From positions 1-64,000 of the forward strand of contig NZ_AKKA01000087.1 in NCBI RefSeq assembly GCF_000282035.1: a stretch of 64,000 nucleotides of DNA, in the 5' to 3' direction. Below, in pieces: positions 35,001 to 43,815 of this stretch (within the stretch, counting starts at the first letter, position 1; each line of letters begins with the position of its first letter). The stretch comes from Rhizobium sp. CF122 (GTDB taxonomy: Bacteria > Pseudomonadota > Alphaproteobacteria > Rhizobiales > Rhizobiaceae). Both the position numbers and the translations under genes were made by a program. The notes under the pieces are model-generated. The model worked only from the letters and a program-made list of their open reading frames with translations, made no database searches and was not told the DNA's origin.

Positions 35001-37493
35001 CGGGCCCTGGTTCTTGACGGGAAGAACGAGCGAACGCTCGATGGCGCGACCGCCGGCTTCCTGCATCCGGATATAGACGGTGGCATTGAGAAGCTGCGTC
35101 GTTGCCGGTAGGTCGCCGACAGTCAGCTCGGTAATACCCTCGCCATTCTCGTCAAGCTCGGGGAGGCCTTCGATTGTCTGGCGTGTGTCTTCACTGGCCT
35201 CCTCGTCGGCGAGGCCGAAGAAGTAGCCGGGGAAGGCGTCTGCCTGGCGGGTCGGCCTGATCACGACATCGCCTTCGAGCGAGAGCCCGGCAGCCGGTGC
35301 GCCATAGAGATACTTGCCGCTGATGTTGATTGTCGCGGGCGTTTCCGGACCGATGACCTTCGCCTCGGTCTTGATCTCCATGTCCGTGCGATCGGGCACG
35401 AAGTCATCGACAAGGAAGGTTTTCGTCGCGATCGGCGAGCCCTTCGGGTCGGTGTGAATGTTGATCGTCCAGGTGCCGCGCATGGCGTTTTCCTGAACGG
35501 GCACGTTGATGGCATAGCCGCCGACATTGTTGGTCTGGCTGACAATCCGGCGCTCCTCGACGCCATCGGGGCGCAGGATGATGAAGGTCAGCGGCAGGTT
35601 CTCGATGGCATTCCCATCTGTGTCGCGGGCAAGCGCTGCAGCATGCACCGTCTCGCCGGCGCGATAGATGCCGCGCTCTGTCCAGCTCAGGATATCGATG
35701 GCGCCGGGCGAAGCACGGCCAGTGACGCCGCGATCGGAGAGATCAAAGCCCGCGCGCGTCATATCGAGGAAGACGTAGTCGGCGTCACCTTTCCTGGCGG
35801 TGATAACAGCAGGCGTCAGGGCGGCCGTTGCACGCATCAGACCAGCGGTGAAAGTCGCCCGACCATTCTCATCCGTCGTCGCGGTTGCGAGCACTTCATT
35901 GTTTTTCGCCAGGAGCTGCAGCTCAACGCCAGCGATCGGCTTTGCCGAGGCGAGTGAGCGGGTGAACACGTTGAGGCCATCCGTGCCCGCATACGTCGTG
36001 ATGCCGATATCGGAAACGACGAACCATTGCGTCGCCTGCGCATTCCAGTCCTGGTCCGGGGCGTTCGGTGCCGTTGCTGTCAACACATAGACGCCGGGCT
36101 TGCGCTCGGGCAGTGCCTCATCCACCGGGAAGCTTGTGACGGCGTCCTTGTTGAGATCGTTGGCAACATCGATCGAGCCTTGCCAGACCAGTTCGCCGCT
36201 CTCGTCTTCGATCCGCTGTGCGCTGTAGCCGTCGAGCTGGGTCAGGAACTGCGAACTCGTCAACAGCGGTGCGATGCCACGATCACCGACGCGGTAGAGC
36301 TTGAGATTGGCCGACGTCATGTTGACGGAAACGATCGGGATCCCGCGTCGTGCCGTCGACGGCAGGACGAAGCTGTCACCAGTGAAGCGTACACTGGCGG
36401 TGCGATCCTTGACGTAGATATCGAGGCTAACCGGGGCCTCGAGGACCTCGTCGACCGAAGAGGGCAGGCCGGTGCGGAAGGTGATCTTATAATTTTCGCC
36501 GTGGGTCAGCCCCTCGACGCAAACCTGCTTGTCCTTGGTTTCGAGCGCTTTGGGGGCAGCACCGTTCAATGTCACGAAGGGCGTGTAGTCCAGGGTCTTG
36601 ACCAGGGTTTCGGAGAATGTCGCGCAGGCGCGCGGATTGGCACTGTCTGCATCGACTGTATGTTCGGTAATGCGGAAGCCTTCAGTCGATTTCAACTGCA
36701 GGAACGCGGCCTGGATCTCCCTTGAGTTCACCAGTGCCAGGCTCGCCTTGTAGGCGTTGAGGGCGGCGCGATAATTGGTGTTCTTGTCGAGCGCGGCGGC
36801 GAGCACCGAAAGCGCCTCGGCACGGCCCGAGGTTGTCCGCGTCAACTCATAGCCGTTCACTGCGGCCAGTACGGCCTGTCCGTAGATTTCGCTGCCGTTG
36901 TTGTCGTCGGTCTTGGCGAAGCTGTCGGCGGCGCGTGCCATTTCCAGCCAGAGATCGGCGTTGTCGGGGGAACGAGCGAGCGCACTGCGGAAGGACTTTA
37001 CAGCGTCGATGACATTGCCTGCCGTCAGGTCGAGGCGGCCGTTGGCGATCAGGCTGTCGGCGCTCTGGCCCTGTTGATCGTCGGCCACTTCAAGGTTGGC
37101 CTTGTCGTTGCGCGCCTGTTGGATGACATCGCCGGACAGGAAGCTGAGGCGGGGGGCGGCGCCGATATCCGGCTCCTGCTTTGCGGCGGTGGTCTCGACG
37201 ATCTTGCCGGCGATGGCGCCCGGGAAGGCGTTCATCGTCTTGAAATCGGACTTCAGGAAGCACCACTTCACCTTCGGATTGTAGGTGAAGGCTTTGCAGG
37301 ACTTGTCACCGATGCATGACGCCTTGCACTGATCGAGCGTAAGGTTCTGTTCGGTCCGCAGATCGAAGCCGAAGTAATCGGCGTCCTGGATCGTCTGGAT
37401 CTCGCGTCTCGTGTCTGCCGCGAACGCGGGAAGGCTTGCGGTGATCGATGCGAGAGCAACGGCGGCAATGGCGAAAAACGCGCGTACAGACAT
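32016..37493 (-). CDS. Bacterial alpha-2-macroglobulin
   Basis: 1825-residue periplasmic protease trap. A Sec signal peptide (MSVRAFFAIAAVALASITAS then PAFA) starts at 37493 behind GGGGGGAC; the longer frame to 37592 would bury it. A PAN/Apple-like domain follows (about 30-110, cysteines in LTLDQCKASCIGDKSCKAF), then MG-type beta domains and the thioester motif GCAEQ near 1372 with its downstream alpha-helical thioester domain. There is no lipobox after the signal peptide, unlike Escherichia coli YfhM. It is operonic with pbpC. Confidence 0.94.
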   Translation of the reverse strand: MSVRAFFAIAAVALASITASLPAFAADTRREIQTIQDADYFGFDLRTEQNLTLDQCKASCIGDKSCKAFTYNPKVKWCFLKSDFKTMNAFPGAIAGKIVETTAAKQEPDIGAAPRLSFLSGDVIQQARNDKANLEVADDQQGQSADSLIANGRLDLTAGNVIDAVKSFRSALARSPDNADLWLEMARAADSFAKTDDNNGSEIYGQAVLAAVNGYELTRTTSGRAEALSVLAAALDKNTNYRAALNAYKASLALVNSREIQAAFLQLKSTEGFRITEHTVDADSANPRACATFSETLVKTLDYTPFVTLNGAAPKALETKDKQVCVEGLTHGENYKITFRTGLPSSVDEVLEAPVSLDIYVKDRTASVRFTGDSFVLPSTARRGIPIVSVNMTSANLKLYRVGDRGIAPLLTSSQFLTQLDGYSAQRIEDESGELVWQGSIDVANDLNKDAVTSFPVDEALPERKPGVYVLTATAPNAPDQDWNAQATQWFVVSDIGITTYAGTDGLNVFTRSLASAKPIAGVELQLLAKNNEVLATATTDENGRATFTAGLMRATAALTPAVITARKGDADYVFLDMTRAGFDLSDRGVTGRASPGAIDILSWTERGIYRAGETVHAAALARDTDGNAIENLPLTFIILRPDGVEERRIVSQTNNVGGYAINVPVQENAMRGTWTINIHTDPKGSPIATKTFLVDDFVPDRTDMEIKTEAKVIGPETPATINISGKYLYGAPAAGLSLEGDVVIRPTRQADAFPGYFFGLADEEASEDTRQTIEGLPELDENGEGITELTVGDLPATTQLLNATVYIRMQEAGGRAIERSLVLPVKNQGPMIGVKPEFSGDLGENSIANFTVIGVGADSEKQAMSGLRWKLYKLNRDYQWYRDGTAWKYEPIYTAEQVANGNVDASLDGAKISSPVAWGRYRLEVESTETDGPASSVEFDAGWFVQATSTETPDGLEIALDKDSYKIGETAKLKVSSRYAGELMIAAGTENLVAVQNASIGENGGEVDIPVTSNWGAGVYVTATLFRPGDAQDSHMPMRAIGVKWLKVDPAERALRVAIDAPEKMLPRAPLPITLAVAGAGANEDAYVTVAAVDVGILNLTRYEPPNPEDWYFGQRQLGLEIRDLYGRLIDGSLGATGKLRTGGDGGAVALQGSPPTQKLVAFFSGPVKLDAEGKANVSFDIPQFNGTARVMAVAWSKAGVGHATKDVIIRDPVVVTASLPRFLAPGDRSELRLDIANTDAPAGDFKLTVAGNDAVGVDEALQTIHLEAGAKSALTLAVTGKQPGNGSVSINLSDAADLSLDQTVDVTVRPAVLPMTERRVLALNPSTKLTVDKALLADSVLPGASVSIGVTRSAAFDIPALLMSLDRYPFGCAEQTTSRALPLLYLSELAKQTGLEDDADVKKRVQDAIYRVLSYQASAGSFGLWGPDSGDLWLDSYVTDFLTRAREQKYDVPDRAFVQALENLQNALSYDVNVKDQGDQIAYALYVLARNKKAAISDLRYYADTMINDFPTPLAKAHIAAALALYGDATRSKNIFVDALQMSEQSMVTRVNLSRTDYGSILRDGAAILALAAESRPVPPVVPELAKAVAKEWNRSKYTSTQEQAWMLLAARAIQGGDDSIKIDVNGALHNGAYMAKMTGDVLMGNALTLTNQTGEPLSAVVTTVAAPVAPPPAGGDGFAIERTYYTMDGEQANVTEAKQNERYVVVLHITESNSWPSRIVVTDLLPAGFQIDNPSLVDSAQLTNFDWIGEVTAAHTEFRNDRFVAAFNRSADDNREINVAYVVRAVTPGTYDHPAAVVEDMYRPQLSARTATGKMEVTAAPK

Positions 37494-37911
37494 AGGTCCC
37501 CCCAAGGTGCTGGCGCTGGTCCGGGGTGCACTCTCCGCACTCCACAACCGGTTGTCAACTCGGCCAAAGCGTTGTTTCGGAATGGGGCGCACGGTGCCGT
37601 TGCGCGCTCACATAGGCGTGAGGTGCCGGCCTTTGATTTGCTTGATTGAAGGTGCCAGAAAGGGTTAGCAGTGACGACGGAATGCTCAGTTCGAGCCAAG
37701 TGCTTGAGCGACCCGCTCAAGGCACGCCAGATCATACTGCCCCCGCGCCACCGCTGGGCGTTTTCATTAGCCCAGAATTACGCTGTCAGACCACAGAAGG
37801 TGTTTCCGCCTTAGTTTATATCCTCCCCACTCATCCAATGAGCTAAGGCGACGTCCTGTTTTCGGCGAGCTACCCTAGCTTCGGCATCATTCTGGATGGG
37901 AGTGCTAGAAA
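37494..37911. other. Intergenic region between divergent genes
   Basis: About 420 bases between the macroglobulin start and the methyltransferase start. No gene or RNA was recognised. It must hold the promoters of both; GGATGGGAG lies shortly before the methyltransferase ATG. Confidence 0.4.
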
Positions 37912-38556
37912 ATGGACGTTGCAGCAGCTCGTAATCTTTTCGTCAATGGCGATCGATCACTGTCAGCCCGTATCAGGCTGAAGCGCTGGGAAATGATGCT
38001 CAAGCTCATGCCTGATCTCCCTCGGATGAAAATCCTCGACCTCGGCGGGACGAGAAACTGGTGGCTCAAAGCGCCATTCCAACCGCCTCAGGTTACAATC
38101 GTCAATCTGGACATCGACGAACAGGCGGGAAGACTTACGACGGTTCGGGGCGATGCCTGCGAAGCTGATCGCCTGCTTACCGATCAGACTTTTGACTTGG
38201 TATTTTCAAACAGCCTGATCGAACATGTGGGTGGTCATCACGCATGGTCAAAGCTTGCCAATGTCGCCAGAAAGATGGCACCGCGGTACCTTATCCAAAC
38301 CCCCTATCGATATTTCCCGGTAGAGCCTCACTGGTTGTTGCCGGGAATGCAGTTCTTGCCCCTACCCTTGCGCTACAAGGCTGCAATATGGTGGCCGCTA
38401 GGGCACACTTGGGGCTGGCCAAAGCCCCAGACGCTCGACGAGGTATTGTCGACACAACTGCTCACAGCAACGGAGATGCGCCGGTACTTTCCGGACGCCG
38501 AGCTGCATTGGGAGAAGTTCTTTGGTCTTCCGAAATCAATGATCGTCGTGAGATAA
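37912..38556 (+). CDS. Class I SAM-dependent methyltransferase
   Basis: 214-residue Rossmann-fold methyltransferase. Motif I is MKILDLGGTRNWW (about 39-51), the acidic motif II is VNLDIDE, and FDLVFSNSLIEHVGGHH (about 94-110) is the motif IV/post-I region of the Methyltransf_11 type. A tryptophan-rich stretch (about 155-180) is unusual. The substrate is unknown; related enzymes act on lipids and polysaccharide precursors. It stands alone. Confidence 0.82.
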   Translation: MDVAAARNLFVNGDRSLSARIRLKRWEMMLKLMPDLPRMKILDLGGTRNWWLKAPFQPPQVTIVNLDIDEQAGRLTTVRGDACEADRLLTDQTFDLVFSNSLIEHVGGHHAWSKLANVARKMAPRYLIQTPYRYFPVEPHWLLPGMQFLPLPLRYKAAIWWPLGHTWGWPKPQTLDEVLSTQLLTATEMRRYFPDAELHWEKFFGLPKSMIVVR

Positions 38557-38980
38557 GAACCGCTTCCTTCATACGATGATCCCGCTGAGCGTGCCGCACG
38601 CCGTAAAGCGAAAGCGGTTGCTGCTTCTCGGGCGGTGAACTTACATTCCGAGGGGTTGATTGTGAGCTGAGACTGAAGATCGAGGAGCTCAAGCGCGACA
38701 TTCATGGAGCCCGCCAGAGCGCAAGGCACGCCTTCGCCGCGCAATTTCCGCAGCGAACCCGCTTTCACCTTTGAGACAAACCGTTGATATCCCGGCAAAA
38801 TCCATCGGATCTTACGTGCGCTGCGGCTTGTTGTTAACGATTTGTCAATGTTAACAGTGATTTGACCATGAACTATTTCGATCCAACCCGGAACATATCG
38901 GCCCAAGCGCCGTTCCCTCTTCGCCAACATGCAGTTGGGCATAACCAGTGTTGTGAAAAGAGCAGGAAAAGGGACGGTTC
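38557..38980. other. Intergenic region
   Basis: About 420 bases without a convincing gene. TGTTAAC occurs twice, at 38832-38838 and 38849-38855, 17 bases apart and upstream of the response regulator gene; it may be a regulator site, but this is speculative. Confidence 0.35.
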
Positions 38981-39391
38981 ATGGACAGCGATGTCGAAAG
39001 CAAACCACGGACAAACCGGGTTGCCAGCCAAAGCGTCTTGATCGTCGAGGATGAGTTCCTCATTGCCATCGACCTTGAAGCGACTGTCAAGGACATGGGG
39101 CTCGACGTGATCGGTCTTGCAACCGACAAGGAGCAAGCGCTGAGGCTGGCGCCGATGGCAGATATCGCGTTTGTCGATGTCAACCTGGCTGACGGGGCGA
39201 CAGGCCCCGAAATCGGCAGGCGTCTCGTCGAGGAATTCGGCGTGACGGTGGTTTTCATGACCGGCAACCCGGAAGCGGTCGCCGGACGAGTTCAGGGGGC
39301 GCTGAGCGTCGTCAGCAAGCCGACAACGCCCGCGATCGTGCAACGCTCGCTAAGGCATGCGCTCGAGGCGCGCGCCGTGGCAGAACGGTAG
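38981..39391 (+). CDS. Single-domain response regulator
   Basis: 136-residue protein consisting of one receiver domain after a 17-residue leader. All key residues are present: E23-D24-E25 acidic cluster, phospho-acceptor D66 (AFVDVNLADG), T94 and K113 (VVSKP). There is no output domain, so it acts by protein contact or as a phosphate sink. AAGGGACGG precedes the ATG. No kinase is adjacent. Alphaproteobacteria have many such stand-alone receivers. Confidence 0.85.
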   Translation: MDSDVESKPRTNRVASQSVLIVEDEFLIAIDLEATVKDMGLDVIGLATDKEQALRLAPMADIAFVDVNLADGATGPEIGRRLVEEFGVTVVFMTGNPEAVAGRVQGALSVVSKPTTPAIVQRSLRHALEARAVAER

Positions 39392-39398
39392 TGTGCAC

Positions 39399-40586
39399 TC
39401 ACGCAGCCTGAACGTCCAGCTGGTCCACCGCGGCAATCACGCCCCTGAGCTCCGCCAATCCTTTGAGCCGGCCGATGCAGGAATAGCCTGGATTGACCTT
39501 CTTCGCCTGGTCATCGATCAAAAGGTGGCCATGGTCGGGGCGCATCGGAATGACGCTGTCTGCTCTGCCGACCGCGGCCCGGCGGCGCTCCTCCCGGCGC
39601 AGCGCCGCGATCAGCGAGACCATGTTGACGTCTCCACCGAGGTGTTCGGATTCGACGAAGGAGCCATCCGGTTCCTTCGCCACATTTCGCAGGTGCGCGA
39701 AGTGGATGCGCTCGGCAAAACGGCTCGCCATACCGACGACGTCGTTTCCGTGGCGTGAGCCGTAGGAGCCGGCGCAAAGGGTTATACCGTTGGCAGTGTG
39801 ATTGACTGCTGAAAGGATGGTCTCGATGTCCTCGGACTTTGATACGACGCGCGGCAGCCCAAACAGCGAGAACGGCGGATCGTCCGGGTGAATTGCCAGG
39901 CGCACGTTGTTTTCGGCCGCCACCGGCACGACCTCTTTCAGAAACTCGACCAGATTGCTGCGCATATCGTCGTCCGAGAGATCGTCGAACGCGGCAATAT
40001 GCGTGCGAATGGTTTCGCGCGTGTGGCTGTCCTCGCCGCCGGGCAGACCCGCAATAATATTCCGTTCGAGGGTTTCCACAGTCTCCTCGCGCATGCCTGC
40101 CAGCCGCTCACGCGCCGCCTCGACGAGCGTAGTCTGGTAGCTTTCCTCGGCTGCAGCACGCTTCAAAACAAAGACGTCGTAAGCAATAAAGTCGATCATG
40201 TCGAAGCGAAGCGCCAAGCCGCCGACGGGGGTCGGGTAGAGAAGGTTTGTGCGCGTCCAGTCCACGACGGGCATGAAATTGTAGCAGACCACCGGCACGC
40301 CGCCTTTGCCGAGATTGGCAAGGCTCTGCTTCCACGCGTCGACATAACGGCGCCAGTTTTCGCTTCGCAGTTTGATAGCCGAATTGACAGGGATGGACTC
40401 GCAGACCGACCAGACCATACCGGCATTTTTCACGAGCGCCATGCGTTCGGCGACGTCGTCCGGGGTCCAAATTCGGCCGTCATAGATGTGGTGGAGGGCG
40501 GTTACGATGCCGTGCGCGCCTGCCTGACGAGCATGGGACAATGTGACCGGATCCTGTGGTCCGAACCAGCGCCAACTCTCCAACAT
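39399..40586 (-). CDS. uxuA: Mannonate dehydratase UxuA
   Basis: Dehydrates D-mannonate to 2-keto-3-deoxygluconate in hexuronate catabolism. 395 residues of the xylose-isomerase-like UxuA family. Family segments include SWRWFGPQDPV, GIVTALHHIYDGRIW, VCYNFMPVVDWTRT, RLAIHPDDPPFSLFGLPRVV, LCAGSYGSR, FAHLRNV, and RPDHGHLL near the C-terminus. It diverges from a GntR-type regulator over a 120-base gap with repeated CCAACAT motifs. Confidence 0.95.
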   Translation of the reverse strand: MLESWRWFGPQDPVTLSHARQAGAHGIVTALHHIYDGRIWTPDDVAERMALVKNAGMVWSVCESIPVNSAIKLRSENWRRYVDAWKQSLANLGKGGVPVVCYNFMPVVDWTRTNLLYPTPVGGLALRFDMIDFIAYDVFVLKRAAAEESYQTTLVEAARERLAGMREETVETLERNIIAGLPGGEDSHTRETIRTHIAAFDDLSDDDMRSNLVEFLKEVVPVAAENNVRLAIHPDDPPFSLFGLPRVVSKSEDIETILSAVNHTANGITLCAGSYGSRHGNDVVGMASRFAERIHFAHLRNVAKEPDGSFVESEHLGGDVNMVSLIAALRREERRRAAVGRADSVIPMRPDHGHLLIDDQAKKVNPGYSCIGRLKGLAELRGVIAAVDQLDVQAA

Positions 40587-40678
40587 TATAACACCTCCCT
40601 AAAATGTTGGACAATTAAGCGCATTTTTGGGGGCTCACGCAAGCCGAAAGCCGACCGTTGCCAAAATAAGGCCAACAT
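40580..40678. promoter_or_regulatory. Repeated CCAACAT motifs in the uxuA-gntR gap
   Basis: CCAACATT (40580-40587) and its inverse AATGTTGG (40603-40610) are 15 bases apart, and a third CCAACAT lies at 40672-40678. The first overlaps the uxuA start codon. They are candidate binding sites of the divergently encoded GntR-type regulator. Confidence 0.45.
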
Positions 40679-40709
40679 ATTAGGCTTTATAAAAACGGAG
40701 GTGCTGACT

Positions 40710-41405
40710 GTGGACTCAAGCAATCGCGCTTCGGCTGTGGATGATGTCGTCCGGCAAATCCGCGTTCTGATCCGCGAACGGGGGCTCGGCGTGGGCGACG
40801 TCTTGCCGAGCGAAGTCGAGCTGGCCACGATGTTCGATTCCAGTCGCAATACGGTGCGCGAAGCCTTCCGCACCTTGAAGGCCTATGGTGTCGCCGAATC
40901 CAGGCAAAAGGTCGGCGCCGTCCTGACAGACCAGCATCAGAACGCGATGCGCGATCTTTTCTCCTTCGCCATGGAGATTTCAGTCGACGCCTTCCGCGAC
41001 ATACAGGGATATCGGCGGCTCACAGAAATGAACCTGTTTGATCTGCTTGCTGAACGCCTGACCGACCAGGCTCTTGCCGAGATGGAAGCGGTCAATGCAG
41101 CCATCCTGACGGCGCAAAACGCCGAGCGTGCCTCCGAGCTTGACTTCCAGTTTCACCGCCTGCTGGTGGACGCGGCCGGCAATCGTACATTGTCGGAAAC
41201 TTATGGCATGTTGAAGCCGGTCATTCAGCGATTGATGCTTGCGGGCAAATCGCAACGACCGACATTGCAGGCGGTCGTGGCCGAGCACCGCGACATTCTT
41301 CATGCCCTTCGTGATCGCGACCGGATTGCCTTTGTCTACCATATGGATCGACATCTCAGCGCCGGTCTTGAATTCATTTCTACCGAGAAGAGTGGGGGAG
41401 GCTGA
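40710..41405 (+). CDS. GntR-family (FadR/FCD) transcription regulator
   Basis: 231-residue repressor-type regulator. The winged helix (about 8-72) contains VLPSEVELATMFDSSRNTVR and TLKAYGVAESRQKVGAVL. The FCD ligand domain follows, with ELDFQFHRLLVDAAGN and a later HR...H pair (VAEHRDILHAL) that would bind metal. The GTG start at 40710 follows GGAGGT by 7 bases; the open frame extending to 39888 is antisense to uxuA and is not coding. It is likely to control uxuA and the overlapping SDR gene in response to a hexuronate. Confidence 0.9.
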   Translation: MDSSNRASAVDDVVRQIRVLIRERGLGVGDVLPSEVELATMFDSSRNTVREAFRTLKAYGVAESRQKVGAVLTDQHQNAMRDLFSFAMEISVDAFRDIQGYRRLTEMNLFDLLAERLTDQALAEMEAVNAAILTAQNAERASELDFQFHRLLVDAAGNRTLSETYGMLKPVIQRLMLAGKSQRPTLQAVVAEHRDILHALRDRDRIAFVYHMDRHLSAGLEFISTEKSGGG

Positions 41406-42190
41406 TGGGAGAATTCACCGGCAAGATCGCAATCGTCACTGGGACCACCGGCATCGGACGCGCGATCGCCTTGCATCTGGCGCGCGAAGGAGCCGCCGTC
41501 GCGTCCCTTGGCATCGATGAAAAGGCGAACAACGAGCTTGCGGAGATCGGTGCCGCAGCGGGTCTGGCCCTTCGTGTCATCCATGCGGATGTTTCCATCC
41601 CCACCAACGTGGCCGACGCCGTTGGCGAAGCCGTCGCCGCGTTTGGGGGCGTCGATATCATCGTCAATTCGGCGGCGGTGCATCCTTACGGCAATGCCAC
41701 GGACACGCCCTTTGAGACGTTCATGCGCTGCATGGCGGTGAACGTCGGCTCGATCCATCTGACAGCGGAATATGGCATACCGGAAATGCGCAAGCGCGGC
41801 GGCGGCGCGATCATCAATATCTCGAGCGTACAAGGCTTTGCGTGCCAGTCCGGCGTCTCGGCCTACGTCGCATCGAAGGGGGCGATCCACGCATTGACGC
41901 GGGCGATGGCGATCGACTTTGCGGCAGACAATATTCGCGTCGTGTCGATCAGCCCCGGTTCGGTGCGTACGCCGATCCTGGAACTCGCCGCGCGCACATT
42001 CGAAGGAGAGGAAGCTGACGTCGATGCCGTGTTTCGACGTTTCGGCGAAGCGCACCCACTTGGCCGCATTGGTGAGCCCGAAGAGGTGGCCGCACTCGCG
42101 GCCTTCCTCGCGTCGGATAAGGCTGCGTTCATTACCGGATCGGATCACCGCATCGATGGGGGGCTGACGGCTGGTATCGGCGTGCGCTGA
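41405..42190 (+). CDS. SDR-family oxidoreductase, hexuronate operon
   Basis: 261-residue short-chain dehydrogenase. The cofactor loop is TGTTGIGRAIA (about 12-22), NSAAVHPYG replaces the usual NAG, the catalytic serine lies in NISSVQG and the YxxxK pair in YVASKGAIHALTRAMAIDFA. It overlaps the regulator stop by one base (TGATG). With uxuA next door it may act as a fructuronate/mannonate oxidoreductase, but the substrate is an inference. Confidence 0.88.
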   Translation: MGEFTGKIAIVTGTTGIGRAIALHLAREGAAVASLGIDEKANNELAEIGAAAGLALRVIHADVSIPTNVADAVGEAVAAFGGVDIIVNSAAVHPYGNATDTPFETFMRCMAVNVGSIHLTAEYGIPEMRKRGGGAIINISSVQGFACQSGVSAYVASKGAIHALTRAMAIDFAADNIRVVSISPGSVRTPILELAARTFEGEEADVDAVFRRFGEAHPLGRIGEPEEVAALAAFLASDKAAFITGSDHRIDGGLTAGIGVR

Positions 42191-42206
42191 GGGTCTGCCT
42201 GACCCT
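42190..42206 (+). terminator. Short hairpin after the SDR gene
   Basis: AGGGTC, loop TGCCT, GACCCT directly at the SDR stop. It has no T-run. Weak terminator candidate between convergent genes. Confidence 0.3.
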
Positions 42207-42226
42207 TCGCCCGGGCAGCCCAATGG

Positions 42227-42817
42227 CTAAATCAGGCCCGTGAGCAGGCCGACGCCGGCCACTGCAGCAATGCCGCCAGCCGGGCGCATGACAATTGCGC
42301 CCTGCTTGCCGACCAGATAACCGAGGGCAATGCCGGCAATGTGCAGCGCTGCCGTCGCCAGCATGAAGCCCGCCGCATAGGCGATGCCGCCGGCCGCCGC
42401 CGGCATTTCGGAGCCGTGTGCGTATCCGTGAAAGATCGCAAAGAGGCCGACGACCCCTGCTGCGATGGCGACGGGAGCGCGGATACCAAGCGCGACGACG
42501 GCTCCAAGGATGATGACGGAGAACGCGATTCCGGCTTCGACAAAGGGGAGCGAAATTCCCAGCATGCCTGGTGCGCCGCCGACGGCCATTACCGAGACGA
42601 AGGTTGTCGGAACGAGCCAGAGCGCACGGCCGCCGAGCTGCCAGGCGAGAACGCCGACAAGGACCATCGCGAGGACGTGATCGACCCCCGAGACGGGGTG
42701 GGTGAAACCGTGAACGAAACCAACCGTTTGTCCAAGACCGGTGTGGGCGAAGGCGAGTGATGGGGCAAAGACGCAAGCCGCGATCGCGGCGCTAAATCTG
42801 GAAATCTTTGAAAACAT
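42227..42817 (-). CDS. hupE: HupE/UreJ-family membrane protein
   Basis: 196 residues with a cleavable signal (MFSKISRFSAAIAACVFAPS then LAFA) and about six membrane segments. The family motif HTGLGQTVGFVHGFTHPVSGVDHVLAM (abridged across 25-51) and FHGYAHGSE carry the histidines that bind nickel or cobalt. UreJ/HupE proteins are nickel permeases; here it lies downstream of copper genes on the same strand, so its metal is uncertain. TAGGGG precedes the ATG. Confidence 0.88.
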   Translation of the reverse strand: MFSKISRFSAAIAACVFAPSLAFAHTGLGQTVGFVHGFTHPVSGVDHVLAMVLVGVLAWQLGGRALWLVPTTFVSVMAVGGAPGMLGISLPFVEAGIAFSVIILGAVVALGIRAPVAIAAGVVGLFAIFHGYAHGSEMPAAAGGIAYAAGFMLATAALHIAGIALGYLVGKQGAIVMRPAGGIAAVAGVGLLTGLI

Positions 42818-42936
42818 AGATGGCCCCTACTTTGTGCATGTTGCGCCGAAAATGGCACGCGGGATCAGGGGGATAAAGCGAAAAAATGAGCGACACCGTC
42901 ATTTGACGTAGGTCGGCTTCCAAAATGTCGACCCCC

Positions 42937-43815
42937 TCAAGTTGGCTGCAATGTGCCAAACACAGAGACAAGGCCAAGCACGGCGAAGCCCAAGGCTATT
43001 TCGGCGCCAGTCGCCCACTTGAGCGGTTGCAGTGATGGGTTGCGAGAGAGCCTCGGGACAAGAAGGTAGCGATTGGTTACCGCAAGCGCGACCAATACGA
43101 ACACGATCAGGATCTTGATGCTGAGCAGGAACTGATAGTCGAGCTGCCAATCCAGCGGAGCAGATCCGACGATCAGGATCGTATTGATGATGCCGGTCAT
43201 GATGACGAGAGCGACCGCAACATGGCCCGCGGTCGAAAACCGCATCAGCGCCGTCCGTGCATCCTGCTGCCATCGCGCGTCGTGGAGCATCGGCAAGATA
43301 ACGACGACAGGTATTAGCGCGCCGAGCCAGGCGCCACCTGACAGGAGATGAAGGCCATGGTTGAGGCGATGCATCGTGCGTAACCAGTCGCTATTCATCG
43401 CGGCATGACCGCTGATCGTGAGGCTGATGAGCAACAGCCCGGCGCTGAGCGCGCGGACGCGGTATCTGAACCGGACTGGTGCTAGGCAAGAGGCGACCAG
43501 CAGAATGGCGGCACCAACCTGGGCAATCCAGGCCTGCCCGACACTGGTTTCCGAAAGGATGGAGCTCAGCATCTGCGGCGCAAGCGCATCGGCCCAGCCG
43601 TCTCCGATCGTTGCCGCTTGCAGCGGGAGATGCGACGCGGTCGTGCCGATGATCAAGAGGGTTGCAAGAGCATACCAATGCCGGAGCCGTCGGCCCACCT
43701 GTGCCGCCAAGTCTGCAGGCATGATCCAGCAGATGTAAGCTGACGCGCCCCATAGAAATACGGCGGCGCCATCAAACAGGAAGCGGCACAGGATGAGCGC
43801 AGCGTCTGGTGTCAC
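42937..43815 (-). CDS. copD: CopD-family copper resistance membrane protein
   Basis: 292-residue inner-membrane protein with about eight helices, the second of the CopC-CopD pair that moves copper across the inner membrane. Histidines suited for copper are present in RTMHRLNHGLHLLSGGAWLG and in TTASHLPL. The GTG start at 43815 overlaps the copC stop by 4 bases. Length is close to the family norm. Confidence 0.9.
   Translation of the reverse strand: MTPDAALILCRFLFDGAAVFLWGASAYICWIMPADLAAQVGRRLRHWYALATLLIIGTTASHLPLQAATIGDGWADALAPQMLSSILSETSVGQAWIAQVGAAILLVASCLAPVRFRYRVRALSAGLLLISLTISGHAAMNSDWLRTMHRLNHGLHLLSGGAWLGALIPVVVILPMLHDARWQQDARTALMRFSTAGHVAVALVIMTGIINTILIVGSAPLDWQLDYQFLLSIKILIVFVLVALAVTNRYLLVPRLSRNPSLQPLKWATGAEIALGFAVLGLVSVFGTLQPT

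Noticed and set aside
39888..40709. Upstream extension of the GntR regulator frame
   Set aside because: It is antisense to uxuA; the GTG at 40710 with GGAGGT is the better start.
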